Of a stretch of DNA of 6,771 nucleotides, positions 1 to 5,799 are shown one piece after another (within the stretch, counting starts at the first letter, position 1; each line of letters starts with the position of its first letter). The notes under the pieces are model-generated. The model was not told where the DNA came from and did no database searches. It saw only the letters and a list, made by a program, of their open reading frames with translations. The stretch spans positions 1 to 6,771 of the forward strand of contig JANYBE010000097.1 in NCBI GenBank assembly GCA_025360945.1, read 5' to 3'. The stretch is from Rhizobacter sp. (GTDB lineage: Bacteria; Pseudomonadota; Gammaproteobacteria; Burkholderiales; Burkholderiaceae_C). Position numbers and translations under genes: made by a program.

Positions 1-9
1 GACCTTCAT
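1..9 (-). CDS. Start of a second, overlapping gene (probably another tyrosine recombinase), cut by the window edge
   Basis: On the minus strand the TGA stop of the recombinase gene (8 to 6) overlaps an ATG at 9 to 7, giving an ATGA junction. The new frame reads Met-Lys-Val before the window ends. A GAGG Shine-Dalgarno-like sequence (complement of 16-19) sits six bases before this ATG, inside the last codons of the upstream gene, which supports a real translationally coupled start. Nothing in three codons shows the function. From context I infer a second recombinase, because tandem recombinase genes with overlapping ends are typical of RIT elements. It could instead be any coupled downstream gene. 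Confidence 0.55.
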
Positions 10-1253
10 AGCAGACCTCGCAGGCTGAAGTCAGCGACTTGGCGCAGGCCGACAAGATCGACCTTGGCATAGGTGCGTGTCGCACAGGGGCTGCGGTGGC
101 CAAGGTGGTCGCCGATCTGCTTGAGCGACAAGCCTTCGGCCACCAGATGCGTCGCGCATGCGTGCCGCAAGGCGTGCGGTCCCTGCCGCGGACAGCGGAT
201 ATTCAGGGCTTGCATGCGAGGCGCCACAAGGTGATGCAGACTGCTGGGAGCCAGAGGCCGGATCGGTGCCTTGATCGTCAAGAACAGACTTCGTGAGGCG
301 CAGACTGGTCGGACTTGCTGCAAGTAGCGAAGGATTGCGTTGCCGACATCGGTGGTCAGCGGGTAATCCTGTTTACAGCGCTGCTTCGGGCGCGTGACGT
401 GAAGAATGTCCCGTTCCCAATCGATGTCGTCCAAGGTCAGGGCAACCACCTCCCCGCACCGCAGGCCATACACAGCGAGCAGCAGCAGGATGGCTCGATC
501 GCGAACGTTCTGGGGGTGGTCAGTGTCGGTGCTGGCGACGAGTCGTTGAACGTCCTCCCATCGTGGACCCACGGGCAACGCTTCGTGCTTGAACAGGCGC
601 GGTCCCTCGATCCCGGCAGCGAAGCCGTCGCCGCACCGACCTCGTGCGGCCATGTGCGTAAAGAACGATCTCAGCGCACTTGCCGCCGTCGCGATCGAGA
701 CCCGGCACCACCCTTGAGCGCCTCTCATCGCCAGAAAGGCATCCACGTGCTCTAAGTTGGCCGTGCCGGCGGAGCAATGTTGCTCATCGAGCCATGTCAG
801 AAGCGCCTGGACATGCCATCTGCGGTTATGGACTGTGTGCGGCGAGAGGCCTCGCTCCAGATGCATGTAGGCGGCGAACTCCTCAACCAGATCGGCACCA
901 GCGCAACGCGGCACCGGCGCGGTCTCAAGACGCCCCAGGAAGTGCAGCCAATCAGTCGCGACCTGCACGAACCTCTGGCGGCTGAAGCGAGCAGTCCTGA
1001 TGCGACCATGCCGTCGTTGATGACGAACCCACCGGTCGGCAGCAGACCCGATCTGCTCGGGCGTAAACGCCCTTGCGCCGTCAATATCCAAACGCTGCGC
1101 GACCAGCAGAAGTTCACTCGCCAGATGTAGGACCGACTCCCGTGCGGCACCTGCCTCTGCGCAGTGAGTGGCGAAGCGATCGCGCTCCTCGGCGGCGGGT
1201 CCATTGAGGTGGCGAACCAGAACTCGCGAATAGCGATACAGGGTCTCGAACAT
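6..1253 (-). CDS. Tyrosine recombinase / site-specific integrase, possibly first gene of a RIT-type element
   Basis: A 415-residue member of the tyrosine recombinase family, which cuts and rejoins DNA through a covalent phosphotyrosine intermediate. An N-terminal stretch (about 1-85) precedes a SAM-like core-binding domain (about 90-205). The catalytic domain (about 230-400) has the complete active site: Arg265 in VYGLRCGE, probable Lys290 in TRPK, His360 and Arg363 in HALRH, His386 in LGHR, and the nucleophile Tyr395 in TRTYAKVD. It therefore looks active. The ATG at 1253 has only a weak ribosome binding site, but the N-terminus reads as sensible protein from there. The stop overlaps the start of another gene by 4 bp. 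The length and added N-terminal region differ from XerC/XerD and from integron integrases, which are shorter. A RIT-element recombinase is my preferred reading; an island or plasmid integrase is the alternative. Confidence 0.93.
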   Translation of the reverse strand: MFETLYRYSRVLVRHLNGPAAEERDRFATHCAEAGAARESVLHLASELLLVAQRLDIDGARAFTPEQIGSAADRWVRHQRRHGRIRTARFSRQRFVQVATDWLHFLGRLETAPVPRCAGADLVEEFAAYMHLERGLSPHTVHNRRWHVQALLTWLDEQHCSAGTANLEHVDAFLAMRGAQGWCRVSIATAASALRSFFTHMAARGRCGDGFAAGIEGPRLFKHEALPVGPRWEDVQRLVASTDTDHPQNVRDRAILLLLAVYGLRCGEVVALTLDDIDWERDILHVTRPKQRCKQDYPLTTDVGNAILRYLQQVRPVCASRSLFLTIKAPIRPLAPSSLHHLVAPRMQALNIRCPRQGPHALRHACATHLVAEGLSLKQIGDHLGHRSPCATRTYAKVDLVGLRQVADFSLRGLL

Positions 1254-1377
1254 GGCCGGATCTACCGTGTGAATTGAGGGGATCCAACGCTACGGCCAAC
1301 GAAATTTATGTGGTGCTCGGCGACCGATCTTCCCAGGGCGCCGCCGCTGGGCGCTACATATGGGCCGACGCCACATT

Positions 1378-1411
1378 ACGCTTCAGATGGGGTCGACCAC
1401 ATCTGAAGCGT
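1378..1411. repeat. 34-bp nearly perfect palindrome upstream of the recombinase; candidate element end or recombination site
   Basis: The arms ACGCTTCAGATG (1378-1389) and CATCTGAAGCGT (1400-1411) are perfect inverted repeats. The centre GGTCGACC (1391-1398) is itself a perfect palindrome, so only the pair 1390/1399 (G opposite A) breaks the symmetry. It lies 125 bp upstream of the recombinase start. Tyrosine recombinases bind paired inverted sites and RIT elements carry inverted repeats at their ends, so this may be a terminal or crossover site, or an operator for the recombinase genes. A terminator is less likely, because no T-run follows on either strand. I see no second copy in the window; one might lie beyond the left edge. 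Confidence 0.7.
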
Positions 1412-1434
1412 TAGTTGCGCACGCTGGGATCTGT

Positions 1435-1468
1435 GCGGGGGGTGCCCGGTAACGGGCATCCCTACCGC
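1435..1468 (-). terminator. Strong hairpin overlapping the stop codon of the start-less frame; possible terminator
   Basis: A 10-bp stem pairs 1439-1448 (GGGGTGCCCG) with 1453-1462 (CGGGCATCCC), with one G-T wobble when read on the plus strand. The plus-strand loop GTAA is a GNRA-type tetraloop. Four more pairs, GCGG (1435-1438) with CCGC (1465-1468), extend the stem past a two-base bulge. On the minus strand the hairpin contains the TAG stop (1464 to 1462) of the decayed small gene, the usual place for a terminator. No T-run follows on either strand, so it may instead stabilise the end of an mRNA. Confidence 0.45.
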
Positions 1469-1719
1469 GATCCGGCCACCTTAGTACGCTCGACTTGAAC
1501 TTGTCGGGCCGCGGCGGCGCGCTCCGCATCCTCTAGGCAAATGCGTTCCGTCTCGGCCCGGATGCGCTCGGTTTCCGCGCGGCGCGCTGCAAGTTCTGCT
1601 GCGGCTTTTTGGCCTAGGAGGTAACCGTCAGCGGCTCCTGATGTGTCTTCGTAGAGGCTGCTGGACGGCGCTGCGACAGGCCAGACGCAACATAGAGCCC
1701 CCGAGAGCGAAAGTTCAAG
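1462..1719 (-). pseudogene. Remnant of a small secreted protein with a charged AETERIR repeat; no start codon
   Basis: A minus-strand frame ending at TAG (1464 to 1462) reads as convincing protein over its last 85 codons. A hydrophobic, signal-peptide-like stretch (SLSGALCCVWPVAAP, about 1666-1710) is followed by SSSLYEDTSG. Then comes a charged, helix-forming segment with the tandem repeat AETERIR-AETERI, probably a coiled coil. The open frame continues upstream across the copC remnant but contains no ATG, GTG or TTG, so it has lost its own start or carries a frameshift near 1700-1720. Three CTA leucine codons are unusual for DNA this GC-rich. I do not recognise the family. From its composition it was probably a small periplasmic protein. 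The hairpin at its stop supports its once having been a true gene end. Confidence 0.45.
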
Positions 1720-1760
1720 CGCACGATCGCGTCGAACTGCGCTTCTTCTGTCGTATGTCT

Positions 1761-1927
1761 TACCGACGTGAAGGTGGCCTCGACGGGCTCGTTGAACTGC
1801 AGCCGGATTTCCTCTGGAGACACGACACGGGTCGCGCCGTTCTTCGGTGTGGAGTCTTACAAGCTGCCGTGCGCGATCGCAGCGGGCACCAGCACGTTAA
1901 GACGAGCGTCAGTGCAAGTGGCCGCAT
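1761..1927 (-). pseudogene. copC/yobA-type copper-binding protein, broken N-terminal half
   Basis: Read across two minus-strand frames, this segment gives the N-terminal half of a CopC-domain protein, a family of periplasmic copper-binding beta-barrels. The ATG at 1927 begins a signal peptide (MRPLALTLVL). A one-base frameshift near 1900 leads into NVLVPAAIAHG, where the His after the likely cleavage site matches the N-terminal copper-ligand His of the family. An in-frame TAA at 1859-1857 interrupts the next segment. Then follow DSTPKNGATRVV and SPEEIRLQFNEPVEATFTSV, which match the conserved CopC pattern (S-x-P-x-x-G, SPxEhRLxFxEPVE). Homology stops near 1761, so the C-terminal half is gone. 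It starts 42 bp after the TonB receptor stop in the same direction, which suggests a former operon. The family call is from motif recognition, not a search. Confidence 0.72.
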
Positions 1928-1969
1928 GTTCGGATTGGACGTGGGTCGCCGATGACTTTTGAGACGACA

Positions 1970-4087
1970 CTAGTAGTTCGCCGTTAACGTGAGCCTGAAG
2001 CTTCGCGGTTCGACCGGGTGGAAGTGGATGTCGTTCACGCCCTCGGCGGGCTCGCTCTTCAGGCGCGAGGCGTAGTAGTAGTCGATGTCGCTGGCCTTGC
2101 GATCGAACAGGTTGAACACGTCGAGGCTCGCCTTCAGGTTCTGGCTGAATTTGTAGCCAATGCGCGCGTAGGTCAGCGTGGTGGCCTTTGACCGCTGACT
2201 GTTGTCTTCGATCAATGGGCGCGGGCCGAAGTAGCGAAGCTGAAGGTGGCTGAACCAGGGGCCATATTCAGTCACGGTCGCGCCAAGCGAGACCACGGTG
2301 TCGACCGACCCCGGGATGTAGCGGCCGATGTTCGGGTCGCCGCCCTGATCTTCGGTGAACCGCGCGCGCGACACGGCGACGTCGCCATCCAGGAGCAGCC
2401 AGGGAGACGCGAGGTAGTGGTTGTTCAGCTCGATGCCGTAGCGTTTGCTCGCACCGCTCACCTGCGTGTCGCCGGCATCGCCCGAGAACACGAGTTCGGA
2501 GCCAAGTTTGAGTTGCCACAGCGCCAGCGAGGTTTGCAGCCCTGGAACGATTTCGCTGCGCAATCCGACCTCGGCACCCTTCGAGCGAACCAGACCCGGC
2601 GCCGGCTCGGCAGGCAGCCCCGCCTTGGGGGTGACGGTCTCGTTCACGCCACGGGCGTCGTTGCTGTGGAAGCCGTAGCCGTAGTTCAGGAAGTATTCGG
2701 TCTTGGCCCAAGGCCCGAAGATCAGCGCCAGCTTGGGCGAAGCCATGCTCTGGCTCTTGCTGCCACTGTTCTGCTGGATCGAGCTGTCGACCTTGAAGTT
2801 GAAGTGGTCACCGCGCAACCCGAGCACACTGCGCAGCCACGGCGTCCACTGTGTCGCGTTCTCGGCGTAGAGGCCGAAGCTGGCTTCGCGGATCGTGCTC
2901 TCCTGCGTTGTGGCGACGCGTCGGCGTGCCACGGCGCTGTAGAGGCCCACCGGATCGAGCCGGTCGTGACGCAACTGCAGTCCGAACGTCGTGGTACTGT
3001 CGTGACCGGCCAGGATCATGTTCCAGCTCCGGCTCGTCGCCAGACCGAAGATCTTGCGGTGTTCAGCCTGCTCGAATTGGTCGCCATTGATCGCGGTTGA
3101 ATCGAGGTCGATTGGGTGATTCAGAAAGAAGGTGAAGTTGGAGTACAGATCCAGCCTGGACTGTGTCGCATAGGCATTTAGTTTGAATGCGCCGTCGCTG
3201 AGCTTGCGGTCAAACTCGTAAGACAGGCTGTAGCGCGCGGTGAAGCCGCCGTCGCTCGGGTCGATGGTACCGAAGCGGCCGATCAGTCCCTGATCGACAG
3301 CGCGCTGCGGAATCTGGTCGGTCGAGTTCCACCCGGCCGAGTAGCCCATGGCGGTGATGGCGGAGTGTGCATCGGCGTCGCCGAAGCTGTATCGCAGCAT
3401 ACCGTTCAGGCGGTGGAACTTCTCCGGATTGTCCCAAGGCCCATTGTTGTGCGCGGCCTCGATCGCGTACAAGAGGCTGCCGTCTCCGAGCGCGAGCGAC
3501 TTCGCGAGCAGCGCTCGCGCGTAGTTCTCCTGACCGAGGGTCATGGACGCAATACCTTTGGGCATATCGCCGAACAGGCTGATATGGGCCGCGCCGGCTG
3601 ACGCGAAGTCGCCCTCGTCGGCGTAATACGGGCCCTTCTTGTAGTCGATGCGGCTGACCAGTTCGGGGATTAGCCAGTTGAGATCGCTGTAGCCTTGGCC
3701 GTGTGCATGCGACGGCATGTTGACCGGCATTCCGGCGACGAACGTCGCGAAGTCGGTGCCGTGGTCAAGGTTGAAGCCGCGCAGGTAGTACTGGTTCGCT
3801 TTGCCGTCACCGCTGTGCTGCGAGACGATCACGCCGGGTACGAATTCGAGCACCTCGGCCGGGCGCAGCGTAGGTCGGCTTTCGATCAACATGGAATTGA
3901 CGGTGCCCTGGCTGGCAGCGTCCGAAGTCCCAACGGCATTGTTGTAGTTGCTCTGGACCGTGACCCTGTCGAGTTGCACGGTCGCAGTGGTGACGGGCGC
4001 GGTTTGCGCGAGAGCTGTGCCCATGCTGCATAGAGAGACCTGGATAGCAAACTGCAGGCCGCCTTGCCGGAATGGACGAAGAATCAT
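1970..4087 (-). CDS. TonB-dependent outer-membrane receptor
   Basis: A full-length 705-residue TonB-dependent receptor: an outer-membrane barrel that imports a scarce ligand using TonB-ExbB-ExbD energy. A signal peptide ends in GTALA (cleavage about Ala27/Gln28). A TonB-box-like segment LDRVTV is at 39-44. The plug domain (about 60-175) has PAEVLEFVPGV, YYLRGFNLDHGTDF and a His-containing stretch NMPSHAHGQGYSDLN (His127, His129). The rest is barrel, with LDVFNLFDR near the end and a C-terminal HFHPVEPRSFRLTL ending in an aromatic Tyr, as outer-membrane assembly requires. The ATG at 4087 is fixed by GGAGG five bases upstream. The ligand cannot be read from sequence. The adjoining copC remnant and the His-rich motifs make a metal or metal complex plausible, copper first, but this is inference. 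No frame defect is seen. Confidence 0.95.
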   Translation of the reverse strand: MILRPFRQGGLQFAIQVSLCSMGTALAQTAPVTTATVQLDRVTVQSNYNNAVGTSDAASQGTVNSMLIESRPTLRPAEVLEFVPGVIVSQHSGDGKANQYYLRGFNLDHGTDFATFVAGMPVNMPSHAHGQGYSDLNWLIPELVSRIDYKKGPYYADEGDFASAGAAHISLFGDMPKGIASMTLGQENYARALLAKSLALGDGSLLYAIEAAHNNGPWDNPEKFHRLNGMLRYSFGDADAHSAITAMGYSAGWNSTDQIPQRAVDQGLIGRFGTIDPSDGGFTARYSLSYEFDRKLSDGAFKLNAYATQSRLDLYSNFTFFLNHPIDLDSTAINGDQFEQAEHRKIFGLATSRSWNMILAGHDSTTTFGLQLRHDRLDPVGLYSAVARRRVATTQESTIREASFGLYAENATQWTPWLRSVLGLRGDHFNFKVDSSIQQNSGSKSQSMASPKLALIFGPWAKTEYFLNYGYGFHSNDARGVNETVTPKAGLPAEPAPGLVRSKGAEVGLRSEIVPGLQTSLALWQLKLGSELVFSGDAGDTQVSGASKRYGIELNNHYLASPWLLLDGDVAVSRARFTEDQGGDPNIGRYIPGSVDTVVSLGATVTEYGPWFSHLQLRYFGPRPLIEDNSQRSKATTLTYARIGYKFSQNLKASLDVFNLFDRKASDIDYYYASRLKSEPAEGVNDIHFHPVEPRSFRLTLTANY

Positions 4088-4092
4088 GAAAG

Positions 4093-4097
4093 CCTCC
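4093..4097 (-). promoter_or_regulatory. Ribosome binding site of the TonB-dependent receptor
   Basis: The minus strand reads GGAGG here, five bases before the ATG at 4087 to 4085. This near-ideal Shine-Dalgarno fixes the receptor start and shows its translation signals are intact, although the DNA just upstream belongs to a decayed gene. Confidence 0.85.
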
Positions 4098-4106
4098 AGT
4101 GGATTT

Positions 4107-4126
4107 GTCGCGCTGCATCACGCGAC
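4107..4126 (-). promoter_or_regulatory. Hairpin in the receptor leader
   Basis: GTCGCG (4107-4112) and CGCGAC (4121-4126) form a 6-bp stem with an 8-base loop, nine bases upstream of the receptor's Shine-Dalgarno. It could shape the 5' leader or be a dyad bound by a regulator. There is no matching Fur-box-like AT-rich sequence, and stems of this size also occur by chance in GC-rich DNA. I could not place a convincing -35/-10 pair. Confidence 0.25.
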
Positions 4127-4148
4127 CTAAGGGATTGGAGGGCTTACG

Positions 4149-4549
4149 CAACTGCTCGGCAACTGGATTCGCACCAGAACCACGACCACGTCGAGTACCT
4201 TGTCGGCTCCACGCAGGCCACGACGACGGCGCTAGACGTGTTCGTACAGCGCGCCGGCGTGTGTCGCGACTTCGCGCACTTGGCCGTGACGTTCTGCCGC
4301 GCACTCAACATCCCGGCGCGCCTGGTCGTCGGCTATGCGCGCTTCGACGAACCGCCGCCCGATTTCCACGCCGTATTCGAGGCCTTCGTGGGTGGCCGGT
4401 GGGTGATGTTCGATGCGACGCGTATGTCGCCGCTCGACGAGCTCGTGCGCATCGCCGCCGGGCGCGATGCCAAGGACGTGGCGTTCGCGACGATCTTCGG
4501 CCCCGCGTCGATGACGGCGATGAGCCCGCTGACCCAGACGGTGCTCTGA
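4149..4549 (+). pseudogene. Transglutaminase-like cysteine protease-fold protein, N-terminally deleted and frameshifted
   Basis: The open frame from about 4178 encodes the catalytic half of a bacterial transglutaminase-like protein. Cys (4262-4264) lies in AGVCRDFAHL, His (4367-4369) in DFHAVFEAF and Asp (4412-4414) in WVMFDATR: the full Cys-His-Asp triad. The conserved GRDAKDVAFATIFGP and the TGA at 4547-4549 give a normal C-terminus. Family members usually have well over 250 residues with a long N-terminal region. Here only about 125 residues are recognisable. A different frame at 4149-4169 reads QLLGNWI, matching the helix that normally runs directly into HDHVEYLVGST. About 11 extra bases (4170-4180) seem to separate the two, which gives a frameshift. 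An open frame exists from 4064, but its first 30 or so codons are antisense to the receptor leader. Probably non-functional. Confidence 0.75.
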
Positions 4550-4554
4550 CGTGC

Positions 4555-4575
4555 CCGCGCCGGCATCGGGCGCGG
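4555..4575 (+). terminator. Possible terminator hairpin after the transglutaminase remnant
   Basis: CCGCGCC (4555-4561) pairs with GGCGCGG (4569-4575), a 7-bp all-GC stem with a 7-base loop beginning five bases after the TGA stop. Position and stability suit a terminator, but only two T's follow, so intrinsic termination is uncertain. Confidence 0.4.
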
Positions 4576-4854
4576 CGTTGGTGACGAGGCCTGTGTGCTT
4601 GCGTCCGCATCCGCGGCCCCCATGGGGCTTAAGCACTCGGACCTGTACCATCGCCATCGATCAGCGTGGCACTTGCTCGTTGCATCTACGCCGCATCTTC
4701 ACGCGCGCGCCGCCGCTTTGCTCGCGAGCGCTGCGAGGGACCCGAGCTGCCATTCGAGCGTCTATTTTCTTGCTCGTTCCGATCTCAATGCATTGGTGGC
4801 GCGCGCCGGGCGCAAAGCTAGCCCTTAAAGCGGGTCGCTTGATAACTACGTGTG
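4576..4854. other. Stretch without a recognisable gene
   Basis: Short frames are open on both strands, but none shows a conserved motif, signal peptide or ribosome binding site together with sensible composition; they are rich in Arg, Ala and His as expected of random GC-rich frames. The only structure I see is the short palindrome CCCCATGGGG at 4618-4627. No tRNA or other RNA gene was recognised. Confidence 0.5.
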
Positions 4855-4884
4855 CGAGCCTCCGACCCGGACTACTTAGGCTCG
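4855..4884 (-). terminator. Weak hairpin at the end of the lipoprotein gene
   Basis: CGAGCCT (4855-4861) and AGGCTCG (4878-4884) form a 7-bp stem around a 16-base loop. On the minus strand the stem begins in the last codons of the lipoprotein gene and the TAG stop lies in the loop. There is no T-run, so this is a possible 3'-end structure rather than a clear terminator. Confidence 0.3.
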
Positions 4885-5105
4885 GAAGCCGACGGTGCCG
4901 GGACAATGACGACCTGAGGACTGCTGCCGGGCTGTCCCGGCTGACCGGGCCTTCCTGGGTCACCTTGGGGGCCGGGCGGGCCCGGCACCGGAGCGGGGAT
5001 CACCACGGTGCCGGCCGGAGGTGCGTTAACCACGGTCGGCCGATCGCAACCGGCGACGCCGGCAGTCAACATCAAGATCGCTAACATCGTTCTATGCGCG
5101 TTCAT
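4872..5105 (-). CDS. Small collagen-like lipoprotein
   Basis: A 77-residue predicted lipoprotein. A short hydrophobic signal peptide (LAILMLTAGVAG) leads to a lipobox with Cys20, so the mature protein should be lipid-anchored in a membrane, inner or outer. The mature part starts DRPTVV; the residue at +2 is Asp, which in enterobacteria favours inner-membrane retention, but that rule may not hold here. Residues 42-60 form six unbroken Gly-X-Y triplets (GPPGPQGDPGRPGQPGQPG) flanked by Pro/Val-rich segments, a short collagen-like tract. Six triplets are few for a stable triple helix, so a flexible spacer is as likely. The start at 5105 is supported by GAGGAG six bases upstream. No partner gene is adjacent and the role is unknown. 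Confidence 0.82.
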   Translation of the reverse strand: MNAHRTMLAILMLTAGVAGCDRPTVVNAPPAGTVVIPAPVPGPPGPQGDPGRPGQPGQPGSSPQVVIVPAPSASEPK

Positions 5106-5111
5106 TGGGCG

Positions 5112-5117
5112 CTCCTC
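5112..5117 (-). promoter_or_regulatory. Ribosome binding site of the collagen-like lipoprotein
   Basis: The minus strand reads GAGGAG six bases before the ATG at 5105 to 5103. It is one of the best translation signals in the window and separates this short gene from the background frames around it. I could not identify a convincing promoter further upstream. Confidence 0.8.
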
Positions 5118-5518
5118 TTCAAATGTGGGAAGGTTAGATTAGGTGCGAGCGACCTTACGACTCGATCAGCTATGGACGCGAAGTGCAGTGGGCCTGGGCC
5201 TCTTTGCTTTGTAGCCACGGTCTTACAACGGCGACTCGATCTCCTGCTCCTTGCAGGTGCCCAGCGAGCGAACACAGAGCCAACATCCTCCGCGCCCGTG
5301 ATCGGCGCGGTCAATCCAACGGGCGCCCGCGAGTCTTGCCCCAGCCTGCGATGTGTCAAGGCGGGCGGTGTGGGCCAGTCTGAACTACATGGGATTGACG
5401 ACCGCCACGCCAGCGTTGTTGAAGCCATTGGTTGCGCACGTACCGCAACCGGCGGGCGCCGGCGCCGACGAGATCGGCATGTAAATCAAGGCGCACTTCG
5501 CGTTGGGTAGTGACCGGG

Positions 5519-5531
5519 CTCACCAGGTGAG
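5519..5531. repeat. 13-bp perfect dyad
   Basis: CTCACC-A-GGTGAG is a perfect inverted repeat around one central base. The one-base spacer makes it unfit as an RNA hairpin but possible as a binding site for a dimeric regulator. No adjacent gene start makes sense of it, so it may be chance. Confidence 0.3.
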
Positions 5532-5557
5532 TTACTGACCGCTCAGACTGGCTTCGT

Positions 5558-5576
5558 GGCCCGAGCGTTTCGGGCC
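5558..5576. terminator. Compact GC-rich hairpin in the gene-free stretch
   Basis: GGCCCGA (5558-5564) and TCGGGCC (5570-5576) form a perfect 7-bp stem with a 5-base loop GCGTT. The shape suits a terminator, but no T-run follows on either strand and no gene end is nearby: the transporter stop is more than 200 bp away. Confidence 0.3.
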
Positions 5577-5799
5577 GATGGAGTCTGTGATGCGAGCGCG
5601 TGAACTCATGCAGTTGTTGAATCAGACTGCCAGGCCTACCTCGCGCGGTGACCTGATCAAAAGGGGTTCGTCTCAATGCATGACTGGACCGCACGCCACC
5701 ACCGGACACGACGCGACAAAGGGAGCTCACGCCCGATCCATGAGCCTACGAGGCGCATCGCAACCCTCGGCCAGCCCGTTCCGAGTTATTGCACGACGC

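Larger units (their letters stand above)
5118..5799. other. About 680 bp without a recognisable gene
   Basis: Frames of up to 138 codons are open here on both strands, but none has a recognisable motif, a good ribosome binding site or natural-looking composition. The longest (plus strand, to 5510) ends in an Arg-rich tract and looks like chance coding in GC-rich DNA. The stretch holds two small dyads (5519-5531 and 5558-5576) and the leader of the lipoprotein gene at its left end. No tRNA, CRISPR repeats or transposon ends were seen. It could contain a decayed gene that I fail to recognise. Confidence 0.5.

Noticed and set aside
1404..1417. GAAGCGTTAG resembles the right end of an integron attC site
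   Set aside because: GTTAGTT does not fit the GTTRRRY core, the left arm has TTAC instead of an AAC core, and the structure lacks the unpaired bases and length of attC. The recombinase is also not of the IntI type.
1614..1823. 69-codon minus-strand frame beginning at a GTG as a stand-alone small gene
   Set aside because: Its first 20 residues are the middle of CopC; the remainder looks out of frame, so it is part of a broken gene and not a true small gene.
2246..3100. 284-codon open frame on the plus strand
   Set aside because: It lies antisense inside the TonB receptor, is rich in Arg, Ala and Val without motifs, and mirrors the receptor's codon bias.
4064..4148. ATG at 4064 as the start of an intact 161-residue transglutaminase-like protein
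   Set aside because: The first 30 or so codons are antisense to the receptor start and its ribosome binding site, and do not resemble the family; homology starts only near 4149-4178.
5388..5490. Short minus-strand peptide with GCGTCATNGFNN as a possible small peptide gene
   Set aside because: Only about 30 codons, no ribosome binding site before its ATG, and no precursor or processing genes nearby.
5094..5510. 138-codon plus-strand frame as a gene
   Set aside because: No recognisable motif or ribosome binding site, Arg-rich end, and its start overlaps the well-supported lipoprotein gene on the other strand.
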